Numbered from the stretch's first letter, positions 46,933 through 56,762 are shown. The stretch is 64,000 nt of DNA from Reticulitermes speratus (GCA_021186555.1 JAJKFL010000039.1:14364733-14428732), one strand, 5' to 3'. Program-made: numbers and translations. Notes: a model not told the origin generated them from the letters alone.

Positions 46933-47511
46933 ATGCTATTTAGCATATCACATTACTCTTGTCGTCCCTTTAAAGTGGACACAAACGCATCCAGCAAACG
47001 CAATGGATATGTATTTACCATACCACAGTTGCTGTTCAAATGTTTTTCGCTATATATATATATATATAGGTCTACACAAGGAATGGTGAACCTTTTTTTG
47101 TGCCTCGTACCAAATTCTAACCAAAAGTTACTTACTAACCCGGGTTAACACTGATGCTTACAGCGGTTAACTTGTATGCTGAGGGATTTAATGAGACACT
47201 TGCTGCTTTGCATTTCTGACTTCCAACAAACATTTCACACACAATATACAGGCATGTTTATCACCCTTCTCCGTACCAAAATTAACACGCCTAGATGTAA
47301 TGCTTTATTGGTTATTGCTATAAAACCGCACGCTGAAGAAACATTTCGCACACCGTCGTGGCTGTTATGTTCCTCGTGTATCCCTCCACCCCTCCAAAGC
47401 CTCAACAAAAATTCCACATTTTTCGAAGAACCCTCAACAAAGTTCCATGAATGCTGCTCCCATCTCACAAATTTGCGTGTCCGCCATTTTATTATCACAT
47501 ATATCAAAGGT

Positions 47512-47732
47512 GAACGTTGTCCCTGTACACGCCACTGAAGCCCTTACTGCCTTACCGCCAAGGAAAGCAACCCCGGCACCCATTGAGTAGGAGGCTCGAT
47601 AATCTCCAGAGCCGTTCTAGGTGTTTTGGAGAAGAGAACAATCTCTTGCCTCTGCCGGGAATCGCACCATGGTTCTTCAGTTGTCCAACCCGTAGCCTAG
47701 TCACTATACCAGCTACGCTGTCTCGCCTCTTA
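47512..47732 (-). repeat. Family-1 SINE with internal deletion
   Basis: Minus strand from about 47732: tRNA-like head, B-box region near 47655-47670, body with AGAACGGCTCTGGAGA and CAATGGGTGCCGGGGTTGCT. Then it jumps to the GTGTACAGGGACAACG end. The middle 60-80 bases seen in other copies are missing. Confidence 0.75.
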
Positions 47733-48378
47733 GTAAGTCTACTAATGGCAGGAAATTAGAAATTACACTGTTGTAGTGGCCTCCCATGGCATAATGTTCA
47801 TACCAAGTTTCATGAAAATCAACCAACTCTTTCGAAAGTTGAAATGGGAACACACGCAGACAGCATGGTGATCTCGTATAAGCGTAGATTTTTTTCTTTA
47901 ATGAAGGAACTGTGCAAGGGCATAAAATAATTTCAGTAGGGTTACTAATCCAGTACTAATTCCGTTAAGGGTAGAAACTGTAAGCTGCTTGCAGAGTCGC
48001 GCAGTATTTTGATCAGACAGTCCAGTTACTTCTGTCAGCTACTGAATGTACATGAGGTTAGCCATGTTTGCCAAGCTGTACTGCCTACATGCATATCTCA
48101 GCCGTTAAGACATAAACCTACTTGGTTCTTTTGATGTTAATACTGTTACTGAAAAGTTGAAATCGTCAGGTATTGTTCAAATTCTGGAAGGATTTATCCA
48201 TGAAGGAGATAAAAGAATTACGCTCTAAGACCCACAAACTTATTACCCAAAATCCATTTCAAAAAAGGAAAAACTGCCTTATCTGTGGAAGGAAAAGCTC
48301 ATAAAACTCACCGTAAGTGTATTTCACTTCTTGCAAACAAAGCACACATGCTGACAAAGGAACATATTTTTAATAAAC

Positions 48379-48881
48379 ACTATTCAAAAACACCAACTGG
48401 ATGCACTTTTTATTTTTAAAAAACTGTATAGTTCTTTAAAACACTTTAAAAAAACCCGACATATGTTTCGGCTCCTCACTGAGCCATCTTCAGGGGTTTT
48501 TATGTCACTAAAACCTGGTTGTGTGTGAGTCTGACTCACACACAACCAGGTACAGCACACACCATAAGAATACACCCCACGGAATAAGATGATACAGTAC
48601 CATGCATCCGTACAATAACATCTACGAAAATACTAGTCTATCAGTTCAACACAGATACAAAGTAACTGTGCACACCAATAACAGTGAAGGTGATAAAATT
48701 GTGCTTACAAAGTGAACCAATGAACAGACGTTTGTAAATATATGCAGTTTTAGTGACATAAAAACCCCTGAAGATGGCTCAGTGAGGAGCCGAAACATAT
48801 GTCGGGGTTTTTTAAATGTTTTAAAGAACTATACAGTTTTTTAAAATAAAAACTGCATCCAGTTGGTGTTTTTGAATAGTG
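48379..48881. repeat. Foldback element with two intact-looking hammerhead-like modules
   Basis: The left arm (48379-48512) and right arm (about 48749-48881) are near-identical inverted copies. Left module, minus 48450-48501: outer stem AAAAACCC/GGGTTTTT (8 bp, perfect), CTGAAGA, extra T, stem II GGCTC-AGTGAG-GAGCC, GAAAC, ACATATGT with C at the cleavage site. Right module, plus 48760-48812: the same core with one extra G in the outer stem. A 13-bp direct repeat ATATTTTTAATAA at 48364-48376 and 48916-48928 may be the target-site duplication of one insertion. The spacer contains a 37-base palindrome (48514-48550). It lies in the SOWAH intron, so the left module is in sense in the pre-mRNA. Confidence 0.75.
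48514..48550. repeat. Perfect palindrome, 18-bp arms, 1-base centre
   Basis: CCTGGTTGTGTGTGAGTC, T, then the exact reverse complement. It starts right after the left arm of the surrounding foldback, the same relative place as the palindrome at 41273-41308. Confidence 0.9.
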
Positions 48882-49148
48882 ATTGTGATAAGATGCACGG
48901 TGTTTTTAGAATAAAATATTTTTAATAATATCTCACCATCGAAGCGGACCGCATTAAATATCTAAGATTAAAACATGCTGACAGATGGACTACATGACAG
49001 GTGGCGCACAAAACAGGCGAATTTAATACTTTGCAATGAAAATACCCCAGGACAGCTAACACTACCAACTAATGAGCATAACCAGTTATCAGCTTATTAA
49101 AGATAATGGTAAACAAGCAATAGAAATTAAAGTTATTACCCCACTTAC

Positions 49149-49221
49149 CATACACTTTGACGAGAAGGTTGTAAATGTTCTCGTTACCGTACTGCATAGC
49201 CATGTGTAGAGGAGTGTAGCC
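49149..49221 (-). CDS. SOWAH: SOWAH ankyrin-repeat protein, small exon with ankyrin helix
   Basis: A 73-base exon on minus: acceptor TTGTTCTCTACCGCAG (start 49221), phase 0, and a strong donor TATG|GTAAGTGG (end 49149), phase 1. It codes for GYTPLHMAMQYGNENIYNLL and VKVY. This is the TPLH start and both helices of an ankyrin unit. The next exon (39810) supplies the turn ADSNLRDWSG. In SOWAH proteins a first ankyrin unit with a TALHW motif should precede this one. I looked for it to the right up to 64 kb and did not find it, so the upstream exons probably lie beyond the window. Confidence 0.88.
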
Positions 49222-49394
49222 CTGCGGTAGAGAACAAAGAATATCATATTCTTGTTTCAGGAAGGAGTATAACGCTGCATGCGTGTCAAGGCAGGACCAC
49301 CATGTTCGTAATGTTAATGACTTGTTACATTCAGTCACTTAATTACAAACTTGCTAACGAGTCTTTGAGGTTTTCATGGCGGTACAGTTGAGAA

Positions 49395-49575
49395 CTATGT
49401 TCTTCTGGGATATGATGCGGCGTCACCGGAGGAACACAGTGTCTTCAACTTCAAGGGTACAGAGATCAGAGACAGTAGAATCTCGGACCTCTCTACCCTT
49501 GAAGATGAAGGCATTATGTTCCTCCAAAAGTCGGGAAGAACCGATTATCCACTGACAAGGCGTCAAATCCCAAAA
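49395..49575. repeat. Hairpin-family inverted pair
   Basis: The left copy (minus, 49395-49462) and right copy (plus, 49485-49570) share TACCCTTGAAG, TGTTCCTCC and, at the outer ends, a TTCTTCTGGGATATGATGC or its reverse. The right copy keeps CCAAAAGTCGGG after the stem. The spacer is about 25 bp. It is about 170 bp upstream of the small SOWAH exon. Confidence 0.5.
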
Positions 49576-50331
49576 AAGAAATCCTCAAACTTGTTAATGT
49601 TGAAACCAGTCGAAATTGCAGCACTACGTACAAGAAAGTTGCCAAGTGTGTACATTTTTTTTTCATTCATTATCAGCTAGTTTTCTCTCCTCTGCCTATC
49701 TTCAATTAAGTCTTTTGACTTCTTTCACTTCGAAATCAACGTATGACACAATGAATTTTTTTTTTACATATTGAGCATGACTCCTTTGGCACGGAAATCG
49801 GCCCCCTAAAAGTCTCCCCATGGTACAATACTACACTAATTCTTTGCGCGAAATCAATAACACAGCAGCACAACAGGAGAGGTCCGTCCTTTCGATACTA
49901 CTGAACGGGTTTAGACTAAATTTGATCAATAAGTTCTCATCAAAAGTCGTAGTGAAGCTATTTGATTTCGGTTCGTGTCGGTACAAAATGTGAGATCCAG
50001 TTTTATACGAAACTCGAAACAAACTTTACCAATTTTCGAAAGAAAAAAAAATCATCGTACAAAAACTGGTAGGCTTATGTGACATGAAACACAGACGTCA
50101 TTGCAACATACATATTGTATTTGAAACTGCTTAGGATACGGAGAAGGCCTGTATTTAATGAAACATATGAAAGATAACAAGTTTACATTTCAAATTTCTT
50201 AATTATTTCTCTGTTAACATCAACAGCTGTACGCAGCTATACGTTATGAAATTTAAAGCTTATTTCTAACAGAAGAGTGCAGCACGAGATGGATAAGAAG
50301 AAGCAACAAAATAATACTACATGGCATAAAA

Positions 50332-50598
50332 AGGTAAAAAGGTAAGGCAATCCCATTACAGGCCTCGACAGGCCTTTAGGGTTCCAGGAGGTTGAGGCTC
50401 CCAGATTTCTAGACAATCGGCACATGAAGGTGGTAAGGTTGTCAGCCCTACGCACCGGCCGTCTTTACCCCCCAAGGAAATACTGGTACTCATTTCTGTT
50501 AAAGGCTGAGTCGACCCCAGGGCCATAGTGCGACCGAAAGGATTATGACAATGAAAAATTCCAATGACACCATCGGGAATCGAACCCGCGACCTGCCA
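50332..50598 (-). repeat. tRNA-derived SINE, family 2
   Basis: Bounded by ACTACATGRCATAAA (50317-50331 and 50599-50613, one mismatch). On minus the head has B box GGGTTCGATTCCCG, and the body matches the plus-strand copy at 41361-41644 throughout (TCGCACTATGGCCCTGGGGT, GAGTACCAGTATTTCC, GCCTGTAATGGGATTGCC). Confidence 0.9.
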
Positions 50599-51189
50599 AC
50601 TACATGACATAAATAAACATTAAAATCAAAGACACGTGTAATTAGTAAAGAAAGCGCTGAAAGATAGGAGGATTTCATCTTTCCATTCTTACTGTATCAG
50701 GAATAACTGACCGTCTTGCGATCTGACAGCAAAAATACATGAGAGACGTACTGGAGTGCAATCAGCAGTGCAGCTGTAGCTTTCATCACGACTGTGGGGC
50801 CAACCAGTGGTCTCACTTCTCTGAAGCTGACAAGGGAGACGTAGTCAAAGCATTGGCTTGTCAGGAAGACACTGATTTAAAAGTCGTTTGTTTGTCAAAA
50901 TACGTGTATTAAATGGCCATGCCAGCTTAATTATGGTCTATTAGCAGAATTCTGTGTAAAACTGACAGCTTAAGTAAGTCGTATCGTAGTTCGTTTAGTC
51001 ACAAATGGAAATACATCACACTCAGTGGTACTTCAATGTTTCTATCCACATAAGTGACGCTGTCACTGGAAGGGACAGAACACAATTTCCCTGGCGGTAA
51101 AAAGGCCGGGACGTGAAGCTGCCCACTAACCTCTATCTAGTACTGACGTTAAGACTGTTTCTTACTTAAAACACTTTATATCCTTAACA

Positions 51190-51640
51190 AAACGTAAAGT
51201 TGTCCCTGTATACGCCATGACAGCATATAGGGGAGCAGAGACACAGACCTACTCACTTTTAAACTCGGCATTAGCCCGTGCCATGGCTCAGGCGGTTAGT
51301 CGCCGGTCTCCCACCGTGGAGGCCCGGGTTCGATCCCGGGTCAGTGGGATTTGTGGTGGACAAAGTGGCACTGGGACAGGTTTTTTCCCCGAGTACTTCG
51401 GTTTTCCCTTATCAATTTCATTCCACCGGTGCTCCATTACTTGGAAAAATGAAAAAAACTTCATCACAAGGGTTGCACAATAAGCCTTAAGGCTAGGGTG
51501 CTACCGTAGCTTCTGCTGCGGTGTCCTTCTCCCAAAAAAAAAAAACCTCGGCATTAGATAGAGGGAAGTGGTCAACTTCACGCCCCGGCCGCTTTACACC
51601 CGGGGAAAGAACCCCCGGTACTATTTAAATAGCATGCTGG
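51190..51640 (-). repeat. Family-1 SINE, interrupted by another SINE
   Basis: Minus-strand family-1 3' part, present left (51190-51274) and right (51547-51640) of an inserted family-3 SINE. Left: GTCCCTGTATACGCCATGAC. Right: CATTAGATAGAGGGAAGTGG then GCCCCGGCCGCTTTACACCC. The head is missing after about 51640. Confidence 0.8.
51275..51546 (+). repeat. tRNA-derived SINE, family 3, with poly-A tail
   Basis: 272 bp inserted with an 11-bp duplication CTCGGCATTAG (51264-51274 and 51547-51557). Strong A box (CATGGCTCAGGCGGTTAGTC) and B box (GGGTTCGATCCCGGG). Ends in an A-run of about 13 (51533-51545). A diverged relative lies at 61679-61870. Not a functional tRNA gene: no aminoacyl stem closes it. 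Confidence 0.9.
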
Positions 51641-52429
51641 AAAAACAACAAAAAACAAGTCTGCGTTCCTAGCGAGCTTGGAATAGGGTATTGGGACACT
51701 TTACTGCTGACCACACCCACTCGGCCTACCAACAATACAAAAACCTTCTTACCGAGGAGGACACATAACTACTTACGACATTCTTACATAAAGGACCGCA
51801 GGATTTCTAAAAGTTTCGAACATCCTCAACAGATGGTGCTTGCATGTACTGTATATACTTAGTCCAAGCATCTGCGTAACACGGAAAAAATTCAATTGCA
51901 TGTCAACCACGGAGCCGTCATGCGCGAATTGTCTGTGGGACACCTCTGTAACCGCTGAAATAACACTGGTAACTATATAAACCACAAACTACAACATTTA
52001 AAATCGCGATATTTAACGCAGAATTTCAAACAGGTCTCAGAACACCTACCAATGAGATCACTCGCTACTAGTGTGATACATTTAGGGTTCAGCAGGATTT
52101 GAGGCAAACACGTGGTTTTACGCAGCCTCTTCAGACGACTGATACGATAGGCCATTCAAATAAAGCACGACCACGTCTTTCCATGTAATAACCTACTGAC
52201 ACACATGATCACTTCCCCATCTTTCGACTAGATCTCTGTAGGTATTAACATCCGTCACATGCGACATGCCATGCGCCTCTCACCCTCCTTGATTTGAAAA
52301 GTTACATGAAGAGTACAAATCAGGGAGTTACTCATTCTGAAATTTTCTACATCATTCTTTTATTTCCTTTCTTACAGTTAAATTTCTCACCAGCACTTGT
52401 TCTGGAAACACCTTATATGTTCTTACTTT

Positions 52430-52910
52430 TCAGTGTGAGACCACGTTCCGTACCCAAATAAAACAGATACTATGAATATCTGACACCATAAATAGACGTA
52501 AAGAGGCGGAAATAGCGGACAGTTCTAACACAGCAATGTCCGGCATCTCGACTTGGCGCCAAGGAAACACGTCGCGTCCGTCTGCCTGTCTCAAAAATGC
52601 GCTCGAAGCTAGAATCCCCCCTCCCCCCTCTCGCCAATGCTTTGAATAATCTGGTAGCTGCGAGAAAGACCGATTGCTTCTAGTTTTCTGCAAAAGACTG
52701 TAGAGCAGTGTTTCTCTTTGACACTTTACTTCATACCACAGTAGACACAGACGAAGCGGTTGTGCCCTCACGTGCGAGACTACAGATAGAAATGACCACG
52801 AGGGCCAGCAATGTGACCTGCGCATTTATGCTCCCCTCGCACCATTCCACCGACGACACGGAGACGGTTTTCGTCATTTGCCTGGTCATTATTAGTCTAT
52901 AATACATCAC
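52430..52910. other. CpG-rich block with a minus-strand open frame
   Basis: CpG-dense (52545-52605, 52750-52870). The minus strand is open for 131 codons ending at 52430, including a possible start MPDIAVLELSAISASLRLF. I do not recognise any family in it. It might be a promoter or first exon upstream of SOWAH, or chance. A C homopolymer follows at 52990-53006. Confidence 0.25.
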
Positions 52911-53107
52911 ATTATGTTACAATAACAGTAAAACCACCGAGCAAGTTTTCTCAAGCCTTAATGCTAGTCTTTATGTAAGTTTCTCCAGAACCCCCCCCCC
53001 CCCCCCAAACCCCATTTTTCGTCCTGTTAAGTCAAACATTTTCCTCAGTACCCTGTTCTCAAAAGTTTAAATAAAATTGCATAAATTTAAGGCATATGTT
53101 GTGAAAT

Positions 53108-53670
53108 ACAGTGACTAGGCTACGGGGTGGATAATTCATGGTTCGAACCCCGGCAGGGACAAGAAATTTTTCTCTTCTCAAAAACGTCCAGACCGGCTCC
53201 GAGGCCCACCTATCCTCCTATTCAATGGGTGCCGTCGTTCTTTCTCGGGGATAAAACGGCCGCGGCGTGAAGTGGACCACTCACCCGCATCTAGTGCCGA
53301 TGTTAAGAATAAATGTAGCTACACTTGCACTTCCCCTTTATGCCTTCATGGTATAGAGAGGGTGGGCCGCGATGGCTCAGTCGGTATAGCGACTCACTAC
53401 GGACTGGACGGTCCGGGGATCAAATCCCGGTGAGGGCGAGATTTTCCGCACTCGTCCAGACCGGCCCTGGGGCTTACCCAGCCTCCTGTACAACGGGTCA
53501 TTCCCGAGGGTAAAGCGGCCGGAGCGTGGAGTTGACCACCCACCCTCATCTAGTACCGGGGTTAAAGAAAGAGTACAGCTATACCTCTACTCCCCCTCTG
53601 GGCCTTCTTGACCCGTTCTAGGGAGAACTTCACCTTTACCATGGCATAGAGAGGTACAACTTCACTCTTA
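53108..53670 (+). repeat. Family-1 SINE, 5' truncated, interrupted by another family-1 SINE
   Basis: Starts GTGACTAGGCTACGGGGTGG with B box ATGGTTCGAACCCC. Body with CGTCCAGACCGGCTCCGAGG, GAAGTGGACCACTCACCC and TGTAGCTACACTTGCAC. The tail CATGG-ATAGAGAGG is interrupted at 53361 and resumes at 53640. Confidence 0.85.
53362..53639 (+). repeat. Family-1 SINE inserted in the tail of an older family-1 SINE
   Basis: 278 bp with a full head (GCCGCGATGGCTCAGTCGGT, B box GGGGATCAAATCCCGG). Bounded by the 15-base duplication CATGGYATAGAGAGG (53347-53361 and 53640-53654, one mismatch). It is the best-preserved copy of the subfamily with GAGATTTTCCGCACTCGTCC. Confidence 0.9.
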
Positions 53671-54791
53671 CACATGCATTGGTCTTCTGTGTACTCCAAA
53701 CACTGCAACCAACAGAAGCCCTTTCTAGGGTGAACCCTCAAGCTTCCTTTATACAGTATGACATATCTGCCACCCCCGTGGCAGAAGCTGTAGGACCTGG
53801 AAGGGCAGGAAATTCCGTACGTCTGTCTTCCATTCAACACTAATAGGAACCATACGTCGAGATCCAGTTATACACATGTGTTCCTGTCGTCCTGTTTTCA
53901 GTCTCATTTATAGAACAAACTACATTAGTTCCGGGTAAGAACAAATTGCACATCTGCAAGACACGGACTACACATGACCTCTCAAATGCTCAGTCTTTAG
54001 GTTTATTGGATTCCACAGAACTGTGTAGGTTCTGAAGCTAACAACAGAGAAACGTACATGGGAAAAAGCAAGAAGAAGATAACACAAAGGGATGAAGATG
54101 ACGACAAAGAATTATTATAAACTCTGATCCATGTTTCATGTAAATTTAGGTTTATATGACAGGTAGGCCTACGGATAAAGCTCAGGGTCCGCAACTATTA
54201 CTGAAGACATCCAATGCTAAACTTAATGGAAATTCTATCACGATCTCCAGGGTGAAAGTTAGGAAAATATACGACCTCCCAATTATTTGCTCATTTCATA
54301 CACTCCGTGCTGAGAACGCAAAAAAATGTCACTGTATGCCTTGGCTTCACGGCCGCCTACTCAGAAGGAGTGACCCTTCCGTCTGGTCGGCACAGCGCGG
54401 CGTCACGACCAGGCAGTGACAAGACGCCCTTAATCAGCAACCAGAATCTGACACTCGGCACTCATTAGCAGAAACATCTCTCAAGCGTCAATACTGGGTG
54501 GAATAAAGCTGTACGTTTACTAAATAAACCAGTCTCTAATCTGACACAGTAATTCAAGTTCATACGAGTATAAAGGGGCATCACGTAGCTAACAGATTGC
54601 AAGAGATAGCACGATGACTGGCTAGAAAAATTCCTAACAAAGAGGCATTATGTGAAGGGCATCATGTCATACAATGCTGTATAAATGTCAGTGATAAACA
54701 GTTTAATTTTAGCTTCGTATTAATAAAGTTAAGGTTTTAAACAGGTGAGATTACTCTTTTGAAATAGGCTAAAATATCCCTACCACCCGTT

Positions 54792-54832
<41 letters not shown>

Positions 54833-56129
54833 TTACTATTACTAGACTATACAATACGCATTCGTAGAGTGTTATCCATTTCTCTGTCCTATTCCTGCCG
54901 TCTCTGGGCGGTTGCTTGACGCCTGCAACGTCCACTGCCTTCATTGCGTACATAGGAACAACTTTATCTATATCCTTACATATATACTTATATATACATG
55001 AGTATATACATAAAAAACCTTGCTATATGCATGAGTGTTACAACAAATAAACAATTCCACTATTTCAGTGGAATTAATTCAAGAAACCCCTACCTTTGCT
55101 GTACAGTACCTCCACGCAGTAAGCACCAATATTGCTAAACTTGTACAGAATTTAAACCAATTACAACGTTTCTGTAATTACCACACAAAAAACACGCCTT
55201 TCTCTCTTTTGTTCCATTCCTCTTTGTATCTCTTGCTTCATATTCGAGATGTCCTAGATTCGATTATCGACTAGCAGGCAACCACTACTGACATTTTTCT
55301 TGATTTTCCTCGGTCCCTCCAAATGCTGAGACATGCTTTCATATAGGGCACAGAAATTTCCCTCAAATCTTTAGAAAATCATAATTCACAATCATTTTCC
55401 AATTCGAATCTATATACATAGATTAAGAGCAAACATACGAGACCCCAATTTGAGCTAGTCGAATTGAGTCAACAATTCCACGCCCTATTTCCGTTACATC
55501 CATTTTAATACTATCGTCCAATCTATGTGCGAGTCTATGAAGTGAGTTCTTCAACTACAGTCTTCAAACTACAATTACGTACGAATTTCTCATCTCCTAC
55601 ATGCGTGCTACTTGTTCGGATATAATTTCATTCCCGCAAATGTTAATGAGTTCCCAAACACCTTCAAGGAGAACACTTTTCGGAGAGAATAGAGTACAAC
55701 CTGTCTACCCCGAATGTGACACGGCCGCAAAGAAACACTGACGACACTGAAGATAGCGGCAAGAACAAGGTGTTGGTGACGGCTGGTGAACATGCATGTC
55801 TGCATCGCGTAGCGACAGAGTGTTCATTAGCCAGACGTAATGTAATTAAAACAAATGACTGCCAAACAGTTTAGACGGATGTGACAATATTTTATGTAAA
55901 ACAAGAACGTGTATCGCCGCACGCAAACAATATTAACCGGAAGCGATGGAAGAAATGACTCAGTTTCGTTTCGTTCCACACAGGCCTACTTGTGTTTGAA
56001 TTAATGCATAAGTGGGTCTACACTTCAGAACATGCATTAAATAGGCCCGCACAACAACGACAATGAGTCCAGATTACGAGCACATAGGCCTATAATGTAC
56101 ACTAGGAACAAAGATTTATACACTGCGAA
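53671..56129. other. Intergenic or upstream stretch, little recognised
   Basis: Contains a (TAC)n microsatellite (54792-54843). A minus-strand frame of 65 codons at 55608-55805 with a hydrophobic N-terminus has no support as an exon. Moderately CpG-rich. No gene can be supported. Confidence 0.5.
54792..54843. repeat. (TAC)n microsatellite
   Basis: About 17 triplets, the last few interrupted by TAT. Confidence 0.95.
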
Positions 56130-56320
56130 CGCAGTCATGCTGACGCCTGCTGTTTTGTATTAGAAGCAGTCATTCGTGGTTTGCGTCTCGGCAAATGTGT
56201 CTTAGTCTGAAGAATGCAAGGTTGACGTTGGGGCAGTAGTGTATAGCTAAGACTAGTCCTGTTAGGATTTGTGTAATTAGGCAAATGCCTAGTAGGGATC
56301 CGAATGAGGACTTTCATGAT
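56130..56320 (-). pseudogene. Nuclear copy of mitochondrial cytochrome b (NUMT)
   Basis: On minus, with the invertebrate mitochondrial code (TGA Trp, AGA Ser, ATA Met), the frame gives [20 protein letters not shown], then [13 protein letters not shown] and [13 protein letters not shown]. These match the first transmembrane region and the HICRD haem-binding stretch of cytochrome b. It then breaks up near 56160 but still recalls the NGASM segment (GVSM at 56136-56147). Only about 60 codons are present. With the nuclear code it would contain an in-frame stop and wrong residues. The source could be the host's own mtDNA or an ancestor's. Confidence 0.8.
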
Positions 56321-56349
56321 TCGTACTCTTTGGAAAATGTTATTTGGGT

Positions 56350-56650
56350 GATCAAGTAAAAGAGGATGCGATGGGCGGGGTGTGTGGCACGCACGAAGGA
56401 AAATACAAATGCATATAGGGTTTTAGTGGGGAAACCTGAAGAAATGAGATCGCTTGGAAGACCAAGGGGTAGATGGGAGGACAATATTACAACGCATCTT
56501 AGAAAAATTGGACGGGAGGGTGTAGACTGGATTTAACTGGCTCAGGAAAGAGACAAGTATCGGGCTCTTGTAAATACAGTAATGTTCCTTCGAGCTCCAT
56601 TCAGTGCGGGGAATTTTTTGAGCAGCTGCGGGCCAATTCGCTTCTCAAAG
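56350..56650 (+). mobile_element. LINE reverse-transcriptase C-terminal fragment
   Basis: Plus strand: KRMRWAGCVARTKENTNAYR, VLVGKPEEMRSLGRPRGRWE, DNITTHLRKIGREGVDWI, a stop, then LAQERDKYRALVNTVM and SAGNFLSS. This is the conserved tail of a widespread insect non-LTR element family; no catalytic domain is present. One in-frame stop is seen. A weaker copy lies at 11540-11725. Confidence 0.75.
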
Positions 56651-56762
56651 AGGGCTTTCACAGGGCGTTTCGTTTGCAGCGAGGAGTAGGCCTACCAGGC
56701 TAACTTCGTATCGGCACATTATCCGTACACCAACTACAGGCAGTCCTCGTTATACGCCAGTT

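Noticed and set aside
50738-50860. Possible minus-strand exon with a hydrophobic segment (MKATAALLIALQYVS)
   Set aside because: Open for about 40 codons between an AG and a GT, but the sites are weak and I recognise no family; does not fit the SOWAH reading.
51278-51350. tRNA gene
   Set aside because: A and B boxes are present but no acceptor stem forms; it is the head of a SINE with poly-A tail and duplication.
52430-52825. 131-codon minus-strand frame
   Set aside because: CpG-rich and open but without a recognisable domain or clear splice sites; kept only as a possible promoter or first-exon region.
55608-55805. 65-codon frame starting with a signal-peptide-like stretch
   Set aside because: No conserved residues, no splice context, length within chance.
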